Made by a program: the position numbers and the translations under genes. The notes below the pieces were generated by a model. That model did no database searches and had not been told where the DNA came from. It was given only the letters and a program-made list of their open reading frames with translations. Below are positions 27,863 through 34,538 of a stretch of 64,000 bases of DNA, in pieces. Within the stretch, counting starts at the first letter, position 1. Every line of letters starts with the position of its first letter. The stretch comes from JBOGOC01 sp050747525 (GTDB lineage Bacteria > Acidobacteriota > Polarisedimenticolia > JACPZX01 > DASXTC01), in contig JBOGOC010000002.1 of NCBI GenBank assembly GCA_050747525.1, forward strand, positions 62,001-126,000. Direction: 5' to 3'.

Positions 27863-28498
27863 ATGCGCTACCCGATACCGCTTCTCGCGATCCTCTTGGC
27901 GATGAGCTTATGCGTGGCGCAGGAACCGTCGCCAGCTTCCACTTCAGCAGACTGTGCCAGGTGGTCGATCAAGGGTGTGGCCCTCGGGATGGCGCTGAAG
28001 GAGGTCAAGGTCGCGCATGAGAACCTCAAACACGGGCGCAACTGGTTCCGACCCGACGACAGAGGCCGAGATTGGTACTTCTGGGTCGAGAGCAGGATGC
28101 AGGGTCTCTATAACTACGTGCTTCCCGAGCGCGATGAGCCCGATGGCAAAATCATATCGGTGATAGCACTCCTTGATGTTTCTGAATCTAGTCCCTCCGC
28201 CACGATCGATGCGCTGATCGAAAGGTGGGGACCGCCTTCGGCCCGCGAAGTGCCGATCGCCAAGGTCCGCTACTTTAACGCGTTTGGGGCACCACGGGGG
28301 GAATTCGATTGGCTCGCGACGACGTGGGAAGATCCTGGGTGCGACATCTTGGTAACGGTCCTCGACAAGACAAAGGTGCCGCCCGTGCCCGGAATGCCGC
28401 CATTCAAGGAAGTCACCCTCTCGCTTGATTCGATCTCCAAACTTGTCGAGAAGAAGGAGGCCGAGCTTGATAAGGCGAGGGATGCTGTTCGTCCTTGA
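27863..28498 (+). CDS. Integron cassette 2: unknown exported protein
   Basis: 211 residues from the ATG at 27863, eight bases after AAAGGAG; the open frame extends upstream into attC1 but that part is not coding. A signal peptide is clear (MRYPIPLLAILLAMSLCVAQ, cleavage near residue 19-20). The mature part has the features GVALGMALKEVKVAHENL and a C-terminal Lys/Glu-rich helix (ISKLVEKKEAELDKARD). No family was recognised; the early GMxxxEV pattern is like several small periplasmic proteins of unknown role. Flanked by attC1 and attC2, it is a one-gene cassette. Confidence 0.8.
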   Translation: MRYPIPLLAILLAMSLCVAQEPSPASTSADCARWSIKGVALGMALKEVKVAHENLKHGRNWFRPDDRGRDWYFWVESRMQGLYNYVLPERDEPDGKIISVIALLDVSESSPSATIDALIERWGPPSAREVPIAKVRYFNAFGAPRGEFDWLATTWEDPGCDILVTVLDKTKVPPVPGMPPFKEVTLSLDSISKLVEKKEAELDKARDAVRP

Positions 28499-28517
28499 CG
28501 AAGTGGGGGGGGTCTGT

Positions 28518-28607
28518 CGTCAACAGCATGAACCCGCCGGCAGGCGACGGGCACGTGCTAGGCCGATGTCCACGCTCGCCTGCCGCGGGTTATGCTGAGC
28601 GTTAGAC
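28518..28607 (+). repeat. attC site 2 of cassette 2
   Basis: R' GTTAGAC at 28601-28607; the R'' position reads CGTCAAC (28518-28524), a degenerate match to the expected GTCTAAC. L'' AGCATGAACCCG (28525-28536) pairs with L' CGGGTTATGCT (28586-28596) with one extrahelical G. The inner stem CGGCAGGCGA pairs with TCGCCTGCCG without mismatch. The arms resemble attC1, suggesting cassettes of common source. Confidence 0.87.
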
Positions 28608-28651
28608 GCACACGCAGAGATTCGAGCGTAATTCTGCGGACTGAGGAAATA

Positions 28652-29281
28652 ATGGCGATCCTAATGCGATGGCGGATGGTGTTCTGCGTTGTGATCGTAA
28701 CTATCGGTGTACTCCGTGGTGAAGCGGTGAGCAAGGACCTTGAGTTTAGAGGTTGGCCAGAGGCCGATAAAGAGAGCGGGTTCTTGTTCGTTGCGAGCAA
28801 GAAGAAAGACGCGGTGGTTGTGGTCAACAAGAGGAAGGCCCTCATCGCCGTTGCGATACCATACGCGTCTGTGTGGAGATTCGACATCGAAAGTGAGCAA
28901 GCTCTTCGAGGAGAGTCGAGCAAGTATTCGATCGCCCTATCGCTTGTTACCAGCGACAGTCAGTCAGTTACCGCAGAGCTTGAACGCGTTCTCGCGAGCC
29001 TCAAGGCAAATGAGGCCACCAGCGTCGAGGATAGCGAGATCATCGCGACGTCCGGGGTGCCCGTACTCAGGTATCGAACTCTGGCCAAGCATCCACCTGA
29101 AGGTTCCAAGAGGTCGAATGATTGGCAGTGGCACTATTTGCGTGTTGCTTCATCCGACTCTCGATGGGTCACGCTGTCCCTATCGTTTAAGCAACTCGGC
29201 ATGAAGCTCAATGTCAAAGACGACCAGGCCATCATTACTGTTCTGTCGGCCACGAGCTCGAGTCAGGAGATACAGGACTAA
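28652..29281 (+). CDS. Integron cassette 3: unknown exported or membrane-anchored protein
   Basis: 209 residues from the ATG at 28652, preceded by TGAGGAAATA. A hydrophobic N-terminus (MRWRMVFCVVIVTIGVLRG, residues 5-23) is a signal peptide or anchor. The rest is soluble with no recognised domain: a Lys-rich stretch (SKKKDAVVVVNKRKALIAVAI) near residue 50-70 and a long central helix rich in Glu/Ser. Base composition is visibly less GC-rich than neighbouring host genes. It ends five bases before attC3. Function unknown. Confidence 0.75.
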   Translation: MAILMRWRMVFCVVIVTIGVLRGEAVSKDLEFRGWPEADKESGFLFVASKKKDAVVVVNKRKALIAVAIPYASVWRFDIESEQALRGESSKYSIALSLVTSDSQSVTAELERVLASLKANEATSVEDSEIIATSGVPVLRYRTLAKHPPEGSKRSNDWQWHYLRVASSDSRWVTLSLSFKQLGMKLNVKDDQAIITVLSATSSSQEIQD

Positions 29282-29285
29282 TGGC

Positions 29286-29408
29286 GTCTAACTACAGCAT
29301 GAACACGACGCCGGGCGGTGCGTTCTTACTCGCGCTCGTCAACAGTCCGGCCAGTGCTCGGGTCAAGAGAGTTGAGGCGCCCGGCGCGCGGTATGCTGAA
29401 CGTTAGGC
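29286..29408 (+). repeat. attC site 3 of cassette 3
   Basis: R'' GTCTAAC (29286-29292) is the exact complement of the core GTTAGAC that opens this cassette at 28601. R' GTTAGGC lies at 29402-29408. Left arm CAGCATGAACACG faces right arm CGGTATGCTG (29388-29397), and an inner stem CGCCGGGCG pairs with CGCCCGGCG. At 123 bases it is longer than attC1 and attC2 because of a bigger loop. Confidence 0.87.
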
Positions 29409-29440
29409 CTCGCGCAGGCCCACACACTTCAGAAGAACTC

Positions 29441-29787
29441 ATGTTTGACCACGTCAAATTCGGAGTCAGCGACTATGCAGCGAGCAAAGCGTTCTTCCTC
29501 AAGGCACTCGAACCGCTCGGCGTAGCTGTTGTCTCGGAGGGGCCGCCGACGTACGGTGTCGAGCTTAGCCCAAAGGGTAAGGCTTCATTGTGCCTGTACC
29601 AAACCGAGGAGAAGCCGGCACATCTTCACTTGGCGTTCACGGCCGAGAATCGCCAGCAAGTCGAAGCTTTCTACCGCGCGGCTCTGGAGGCGGGTGGCAC
29701 AGACAATGGTGCGCCTGGTTTGCAGCTTTCGTCATTGGTCCGGACGGGCACAACATCGAAGTGGTTTGCCACGAACCCGAGGCCTAA
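29441..29787 (+). pseudogene. Integron cassette 4: frameshifted VOC/glyoxalase-family gene
   Basis: From the ATG at 29441 the reading frame gives MFDHVKFGVSDYAASKAFF, LEPLGVAVV, LYQTEEKPAHLHLAF and QVEAFYRAALEAGGTDNGAPG, a standard VOC (vicinal oxygen chelate) domain. At about 29715-29725 the frame breaks; the expected end AAFVIGPDGHNIEVVCHEPEA continues in another frame to the TAA at 29785. About ten codons around the usual HYHPxYYA segment are also missing. An internal deletion therefore shifted the frame, and the metal-binding site is likely lost. In the original frame translation runs on into the attC remnant. A sequencing error alone would not explain the missing codons. Confidence 0.75.
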
Positions 29788-29828
29788 CCCTTCGTTGCAC
29801 CCGACGGCCTACAGCGGGCTTCGCCCAC
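29782..29828 (+). repeat. Left half of attC site 4 (truncated)
   Basis: R'' GCCTAAC (29782-29788) exactly complements the core GTTAGGC at 29402 that opens cassette 4. The following bases (CCTTCGTTGCACCCGACGG) look like the left arm of a different attC type. No matching right arm or GTTRRRY core occurs downstream; instead the sequence passes into a RibD-like fragment. A deletion has probably removed the right half and the start of the next gene. Confidence 0.6.
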
Positions 29829-30098
29829 TTCGTGACCGACGGCATCGAAAGCGCCGTGAACCAGGCCAAAGCCGCAGCCGCGGGGAAATCCGTTGGGGTC
29901 CACGGCGCTGATACCATCCAGCAGTTGCTGAATGCTGGCCTCCTCGACGAAATCCACGTCGACATCGCGGCGGTTCTTCTTGGCTCCGGAGTTCGACTCT
30001 TCGACCACCTCGCCGGCACGCCAGCCGTTCTTGGCAACCCGACGGTGATCCCGGGCGTCGGCGTTACACACCTGCGCTACCCAGCACGCAAGGCGTAG
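29829..30098 (+). pseudogene. 5'-truncated dihydrofolate reductase/RibD C-terminal-domain fragment
   Basis: The frame FVTDGIESAVNQAKAAAAG, VGVHGADTIQQLLNAGLLDEI, VLLGSGVRLFDHL and GVTHLRYPARKA matches the C-terminal half of DHFR-like/RibD-C proteins, which are normally about 190-220 residues. Only about 90 residues remain, with no start codon or ribosome-binding site, and the N-terminal NADPH-binding half is absent. It abuts the half attC of cassette 4, so it may be the rest of a fifth cassette joined by deletion, or host DNA at the array edge. Confidence 0.75.
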
Positions 30099-30158
30099 TC
30101 CTACACCACACCTTTCTCGCCCGGCGGTGAGCTTTGTCTCGATGAGACGCCCCCGGGA

Positions 30159-30854
30159 TCAGCGCGCGCGGGTGCGCGCCGCGTCGTCTTTCAGACGCGC
30201 CGCGTCGTCCTTCAGACGCGCGGCGTCTTCGAGGAACTGGGCGATGCCCCGGTCGGTGAGCGGGTGCTGCATCATCTGCTTCACCACGCTCATGGGCAGC
30301 GTGGCGGCGTGGGCGCCGGCCAGCGCCGCCTCCATCACGTGCACGGGGGTTCGCACCGAGGCCGCCAGGATGCGGGTGCGGCAGTCGGGGTCCGCTTCAT
30401 AGATGGCGGCGATGGCGCGCAGCAGGGACGTGCCGTCGAACGAGACGTCGTCCAGCCTTCCCACGAACGGGCAGATCCACGCCGCCCCGGCGGCCGCCGC
30501 CAGGATGGCCTGGCCCGTGGAGAAGACCAGCGTCATGGTGCACGGGATCCCCTGCTTCGACAGGGCGTGACAGGCCGCGAGCCCTTCGTGGTTGAGCGGG
30601 ATCTTCACGTGGACGTTCTTGCCCAGCGCCGCGAAGCGTCGTCCCTCCTCCACGATCCCCTCCACCGTGGTGGAGGTCACTTCCGCGTTCACCGGCCCGG
30701 AAACGATCCCGGCGATCTCCCGGATGCGGGCATCGAGATCCTTCACGCCGGTCTTGAGGATGAGTGTGGGGTTGGTGGTGACCCCCTCGGCGGCTCCCAG
30801 GCTCATGGCCTGCCGGATCTCCGCCGGGTCGGCCGAGTCGATGAACAGCTTCAT
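30159..30854 (-). CDS. fsa: Fructose-6-phosphate aldolase / transaldolase-like protein
   Basis: 231 residues, the short Fsa/TalC-type transaldolase. MKLFIDSADPAEIRQA and GVTTNPTLI open the barrel. The Schiff-base lysine lies in NVHVKIPLN (about residue 83-91), and PFVGRLDD and ILAASVRTPVHV are conserved. It catalyses aldol cleavage or transfer on fructose-6-phosphate in the cytoplasm. The ATG at 30854 overlaps the kdsC stop. The C-terminus ends in a repeated DDAARLK heptad, an addition to the family fold. Fsa versus TalC cannot be settled by eye. Confidence 0.88.
   Translation of the reverse strand: MKLFIDSADPAEIRQAMSLGAAEGVTTNPTLILKTGVKDLDARIREIAGIVSGPVNAEVTSTTVEGIVEEGRRFAALGKNVHVKIPLNHEGLAACHALSKQGIPCTMTLVFSTGQAILAAAAGAAWICPFVGRLDDVSFDGTSLLRAIAAIYEADPDCRTRILAASVRTPVHVMEAALAGAHAATLPMSVVKQMMQHPLTDRGIAQFLEDAARLKDDAARLKDDAARTRAR
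30178..30219. repeat. 21-bp tandem duplication in the aldolase 3' end
   Basis: Two 21-base copies (30178-30198 and 30199-30219) with one mismatch, plus a partial third, encode the DDAARLK heptads at the C-terminus. Likely replication slippage in coding DNA. Confidence 0.8.
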
Positions 30855-31384
30855 GGACGGGCTCCCGTGAACGCCTCGATGACCTGCGATTTGAGTCCCT
30901 TGTGCTCCAGCACCAGATCGATGATCTCCCGCACGGCCCCATGGCCGCCCGGGCGCTCGCACACGTAATGCACCTGGGAGCGGACCTCAGGGACGGCGTC
31001 GGCCGGGGCCGCCGAGAAGCCGGCCCGCCAGAGCACCGGAAGGTCCTGGACGTCGTCCCCGATGTACGCGATCTCGCGCGGCTCGATGCGCTGCTCGCGC
31101 AGGATCTCGTTCCATCCCTCCAGCTTGTCGTGGAATCCCTGCTTGATCACCGCCATGGACAGCTCGCGCCCGCGGCGCTCCACCATGGGGGAGGTGCGCC
31201 CCGTCAGGATCCCGACCTTCAGGCCGGCTTTCACGGCCAGCGTCACCCCCATGCCGTCCTGGATGTGGAACCGCTTCAGCTCGGTGTCGGCCCCCTCGTA
31301 GATGATCCCCCCGTCGGTGAGCACGCCGTCCACGTCCAGCAGCACCAGGGTGATGGGGGCGATCCGCTGGGCCAGGGACGTCAT
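30851..31384 (-). CDS. kdsC: 3-deoxy-manno-octulosonate-8-phosphate phosphatase, HAD family
   Basis: 177 residues, typical KdsC length. HAD motif I LLDVDGVLTDGG, motif II ILTGRTS, a Lys in HDKLEGW and motif IV YIGDDVQDLPVL are all present. It removes phosphate from Kdo-8-phosphate in the cytoplasm. The ATG at 31384 overlaps the kdsA stop, and its own stop overlaps the fsa start, so kdsA-kdsC-fsa is one coupled operon. A second KdsC-like protein is encoded at 32346-32876, so which one serves Kdo synthesis is an inference from linkage to kdsA. Confidence 0.93.
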   Translation of the reverse strand: MTSLAQRIAPITLVLLDVDGVLTDGGIIYEGADTELKRFHIQDGMGVTLAVKAGLKVGILTGRTSPMVERRGRELSMAVIKQGFHDKLEGWNEILREQRIEPREIAYIGDDVQDLPVLWRAGFSAAPADAVPEVRSQVHYVCERPGGHGAVREIIDLVLEHKGLKSQVIEAFTGARP

Positions 31385-32235
31385 CGCGCGTCGTCTCCCT
31401 CGCGCGCGATGGCGGCCAGCCGGGAGGCCTGCGAGAGCATCTGCTCCATGCGCGGCAGGGGAAACTGGCTCGCCGCGTCGCACATCGCGGACGAAGGATC
31501 GGGGTGGGTCTCCATGAAGAGGGCGTCGCACCCCGCGGCAACGCCGGCGCGCGCCAGCGTGGGGATGAACTGCGGCTCCCCTCCCTTCGGGTCCTTGCTG
31601 GGGGTTCCGTACAGACGCACGCTGTGCGTGGCGTCGTACACCACGGGCACGCCCAGGTCCTTCATGATGGGGATGGCGGTGAAGTCGTTCACCAGCCGGT
31701 TGTAGCCGAACGAGCTGCCGCGCTCGGTCACCAGGATGTCGCGGCATCCGGACGCTCGCAACTTCCCCACGGCGCTGGCCATGTTCTGCGGGGCCAGGAA
31801 CTGCCCCTTCTTCACGTTGACCGCGCGCCCGGACTTTCCCGCGGCCGTGACCAGGCTGGTCTGCTGGCAGAGGTAGGCCGGTATCTGCACCAGGTCGAGC
31901 ACGGCGGCCACGGCGGAGATGTCGCTCTCGCGATGCACATCGGACGTCACGGGGACCCCGAACGTCTCCTTGACGCGCGCCAGCAGGGCGAGCCCCGCGT
32001 CCAGGCCGGGCCCGCGGTAGAACTCCGCCGTGGAACGGTTGTCCTTCTCGTAGGACGACTTGAAGATGAGGGGGATCTTCAGTTTGCGCGTGATCGTCAC
32101 CAGCGTCTCGGCCGTGCGCATCATGAGATCGTCCTTCTCGATGACGCACGGGCCGGCGATCAGCACGAGAGGCCTGCCCTCTCCGATCTCGATCCCGGAG
32201 ACGCGGGCAAGTCGCGGCGGCGAGGACGGCGGCAT
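31381..32235 (-). CDS. kdsA: 3-deoxy-8-phosphooctulonate synthase (Kdo-8-phosphate synthase)
   Basis: 284 residues from the ATG at 32235, the same length as the E. coli enzyme; an ATG at 32262 would add nine unlikely residues. LVLIAGPCVIE, FKSSYEKDNRS, PVTSDVHRESD, QIPAYLCQQTSL and MKDLGVPVVYDATHSV are standard. It condenses phosphoenolpyruvate with arabinose-5-phosphate (made by KdsD, 16129-17118). A metal-dependent form is likely if Cys in AGPC is the metal ligand; this is inferred from family knowledge. A TATATT element ends six bases before the ATG, hinting at a leaderless transcript. Confidence 0.95.
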   Translation of the reverse strand: MPPSSPPRLARVSGIEIGEGRPLVLIAGPCVIEKDDLMMRTAETLVTITRKLKIPLIFKSSYEKDNRSTAEFYRGPGLDAGLALLARVKETFGVPVTSDVHRESDISAVAAVLDLVQIPAYLCQQTSLVTAAGKSGRAVNVKKGQFLAPQNMASAVGKLRASGCRDILVTERGSSFGYNRLVNDFTAIPIMKDLGVPVVYDATHSVRLYGTPSKDPKGGEPQFIPTLARAGVAAGCDALFMETHPDPSSAMCDAASQFPLPRMEQMLSQASRLAAIAREGDDAR

Positions 32236-32241
32236 TGGCGG

Positions 32242-32287
32242 AATATACCATGACTCACACATGCCGCTGACTCACGCATGGTAAGAT
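32242..32287. promoter_or_regulatory. Divergent kdsA / kdsC-like control region with direct repeats
   Basis: Between the divergent genes lie a minus-strand -10 element TATATT (32242-32247), a plus-strand -10-like TAAGAT (32282-32287) and two direct repeats TGACTCACACATG (32251-32263) and TGACTCACGCATG (32268-32280), one mismatch, 17-base period. Their position across both -35 regions suggests an operator or activator site. Function is inferred. Confidence 0.45.
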
Positions 32288-32345
32288 GACCGCCGCCCGC
32301 GCGGGCGTGTTCTCCCGCGTGGCCTTCCCGACTCAGGAGCCGCCG

Positions 32346-32876
32346 TTGCGTCTGTCTCCCGACGCGGCCGACCGCGCGCGCCGCGTGAAGCTCATCCTCA
32401 TGGACGTGGACGGCGTGCTCACCGACGGCCGCATCATCCTGCAGGCCGAGGTGGACGAGGCCAAGGGGTTCGACTCGCGCGACGGGGTGGGGATCCGGCT
32501 GGCCCAGAAGGCCGGGCTCGTCACCGGCGTGATCACCGGGCGCCTCAGCATCGCCACCACGCGCCGCGCCCACGAGCTGCGCATGGAGGAGTACCACCAG
32601 CGCGTGTTCCAGAAGATAGAGGTCTACGACTCGATCCTGAAGGCCCGCCGCCTGCGGCCCGAAGAGGCCTGCTTCGTGGGAGACGATCTCGTGGACATCC
32701 CCATCATGAGGAAGACCGGGTTCGCCGCGGCCCCCTCCAACGCGCGGCCGGAGGCGCGGCAAGTCGCGCACTTCGTCACTTCGGGGGAGGGCGGACGCGG
32801 GGCGGTGCGCGAGGTGATCGACTTCATCCTCAAGGTGCAGGGGCTCTGGGGCAAGGCCACCGAGGGCTATCTGTAG
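32346..32876 (+). CDS. Second KdsC-like HAD phosphatase
   Basis: 176 residues from the TTG at 32346, which has AGGAG six bases upstream and gives KdsC length; an ATG at 32286 is an alternative but overlaps the putative -10 element. HAD motifs LMDVDGVLTDGR, VITGRLS, a Lys in FQKIEVY and VGDDLVDIPIM are intact. It is clearly a paralogue of the kdsC product at 30851-31384 but differs at many positions. It could be an isoenzyme or act on another sugar-acid phosphate. It heads an operon with lapA-like and lapB-like genes. Confidence 0.88.
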   Translation: MRLSPDAADRARRVKLILMDVDGVLTDGRIILQAEVDEAKGFDSRDGVGIRLAQKAGLVTGVITGRLSIATTRRAHELRMEEYHQRVFQKIEVYDSILKARRLRPEEACFVGDDLVDIPIMRKTGFAAAPSNARPEARQVAHFVTSGEGGRGAVREVIDFILKVQGLWGKATEGYL

Positions 32877-32884
32877 GAGGGCTC

Positions 32885-33241
32885 ATGCCGTTCATGCGGT
32901 TCTTCACCCTCATTCTGCTGCTGGTGGTCTTCTTTCTGGCCCTGGTCTTCATGCTGCAGAACAGGGACCAGGTGGTTTCCCTCACGCTGGGCTCCTGGAC
33001 CAGCGAGCCCCAGCCGACGGTTTACGTGATCCTGGGAGCCTTCTTCGTGGGCGTGGTCTTCACCAGCCTCATCGGGATCATCGAGGGGATGAGGCTGCGT
33101 GCGACCAACGCCCGCCTCAAGCGCAAAGTGAAGAAGCTGCAGGGGGAGGTGGACGCTCTGCGCAACCTGCCCCTGACCGGCCCCGAGGACGACGATCGCG
33201 CTCCCCTGCCACGGGGGATCGAAGAGGACAGCGCTCTCTAG
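32885..33241 (+). CDS. lapA: LapA-family (DUF1049) inner-membrane protein
   Basis: 118 residues. Two transmembrane segments (about 6-24 and 43-65) separated by MLQNRDQVVSLTLGSW, then a basic coiled-coil tail (RLRATNARLKRKVKKLQGEVDAL), the plan of LapA/YciS. In E. coli LapA partners LapB in control of lipopolysaccharide assembly. AGGAGG precedes the ATG, eight bases after the KdsC-like gene. The lapB-like gene follows. Confidence 0.88.
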   Translation: MPFMRFFTLILLLVVFFLALVFMLQNRDQVVSLTLGSWTSEPQPTVYVILGAFFVGVVFTSLIGIIEGMRLRATNARLKRKVKKLQGEVDALRNLPLTGPEDDDRAPLPRGIEEDSAL

Positions 33242-33325
33242 ATGGAATCGATGACTGTTCTCTCATGTGCGGTCGAGCATTCATCTCTTCCCTTGTTCTC
33301 GCCTGGCGAAAGGCTAGACCGGTAG

Positions 33326-34528
33326 ATGGATCTCTTTTCCGGCGGCTTGGCTGCAGTCATCGTCGGCCTCCTGCTGGTGGCGGGGGGGTTCGCGGGGGGG
33401 TGGTGGGGGCAGCAGGCCCTGCGGTGGTGGCGGCGTGACGAGGCCGACCTGCAGGAGGACTTCGCCCGCCTCTATACCGAGGCCATGACTCACTACATCG
33501 CGGGGCGGCGCGACGAGGCCATCGACGGGCTCACGCGGGCGGCTCGGCTGCGCACGGACGTGGTGGGGCTCTACCTGACGCTGGGCGACCTCTACCGTGA
33601 GAAGGGTCTGTTCGATCGCGCCATCCGGGTGCACGCCGGGCTGCTGGGGCGCCAGGACCTGACGCGCGCCGAGCGCGCGCAGGCCCACGCCAGCCTGGGA
33701 GAGGACTTCCGGGTGGCCGGTCTGGTGGAACGATCGCGCGAGTCGTACCAGAAGGCCCTGGACCTCGATGGCCGCAATCTGGCCGCTCTGCGCGCCATGT
33801 CCAGACTGTGCATCGAGGAGCGGCAGTGGGAGAAGGCTCTCGAGCTGGAGGAAAGCATCTTGAGGTTGGACCGATTGCGCAAGAGCCGGCCGCTGGCGTT
33901 CATCTACAACGAGATCGGGCGCGAGCAGATGCGGCAGGGGAACGACCGGGCGGCCATGCGCCACTTCCAGAAGGCCATCGCGGTTGACGACCGGGCCTAT
34001 CCGGCTCATATCTTCCTGGGCGATCTCCATTACAAGGAAGGACGGCTCCGCAAGGCGGTGGAACATTGGGAGCGGGTCGTGGACCTCGAGCCGCGCCACC
34101 TGGCCCTGGTCTTCGATCGGCTGGAGAACGCCTACGCCGAGCCGGAGATCGGCCGATCCCTCGAGGAGCTGTGCCGCCGCATCGCCGAACTGGACGAAGG
34201 CAACTGGCGCGCCCGTGTGCTGCTGGCCCGGCAGGAGCGCGCGCGCGGAGAGGACGAGGCCGCCTACAGAGACCTGCTCGACGCCGCCAGGGTCTTCCCC
34301 GGCTCCCTCACGGTGTCGCAGGAGCTGTGGCGGATGGCTCTGGCGCGCGCGCCCGACAGGAAGAAGATCGAGAGCTACCTGGAGCGGGTGAAGATGGTCA
34401 ACGAGTTCGCCGACCCGTTCGTCTGCTCGACCTGCCGGTACGCCTCGCTGGAATATCTGTGGCGGTGCCCGCAGTGCTTCGAATGGGACACGTTCGCGGA
34501 GGAACGGCCCCGAAGCGGGGCTTCCTAG
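33326..34528 (+). CDS. lapB: LapB-like TPR protein with C-terminal rubredoxin-type zinc finger
   Basis: 400 residues. One N-terminal membrane anchor (about 5-28, Gly/Val-rich, ending GWWGQQALRWWRR), a series of about eight TPR repeats (YTEAMTHYIAGRRDEAI, DLYREKGLFDRAIRVH and so on) and a C-terminal CSTCRYASLEYLWRCPQC metal site. E. coli LapB/YciM has this plan and tunes LpxC breakdown by FtsH. Proximity to lapA and Kdo genes supports an envelope role. An 84-base gap before it may hold its own weak promoter (TTGTTC 33293, TAGACC 33315). Confidence 0.9.
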   Translation: MDLFSGGLAAVIVGLLLVAGGFAGGWWGQQALRWWRRDEADLQEDFARLYTEAMTHYIAGRRDEAIDGLTRAARLRTDVVGLYLTLGDLYREKGLFDRAIRVHAGLLGRQDLTRAERAQAHASLGEDFRVAGLVERSRESYQKALDLDGRNLAALRAMSRLCIEERQWEKALELEESILRLDRLRKSRPLAFIYNEIGREQMRQGNDRAAMRHFQKAIAVDDRAYPAHIFLGDLHYKEGRLRKAVEHWERVVDLEPRHLALVFDRLENAYAEPEIGRSLEELCRRIAELDEGNWRARVLLARQERARGEDEAAYRDLLDAARVFPGSLTVSQELWRMALARAPDRKKIESYLERVKMVNEFADPFVCSTCRYASLEYLWRCPQCFEWDTFAEERPRSGAS

Positions 34529-34538
34529 GAGGATGCTG

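Noticed and set aside
27743..29408. CRISPR array
   Set aside because: The repeated palindromic elements are attC sites of unequal length, spaced by whole genes, with no cas genes.
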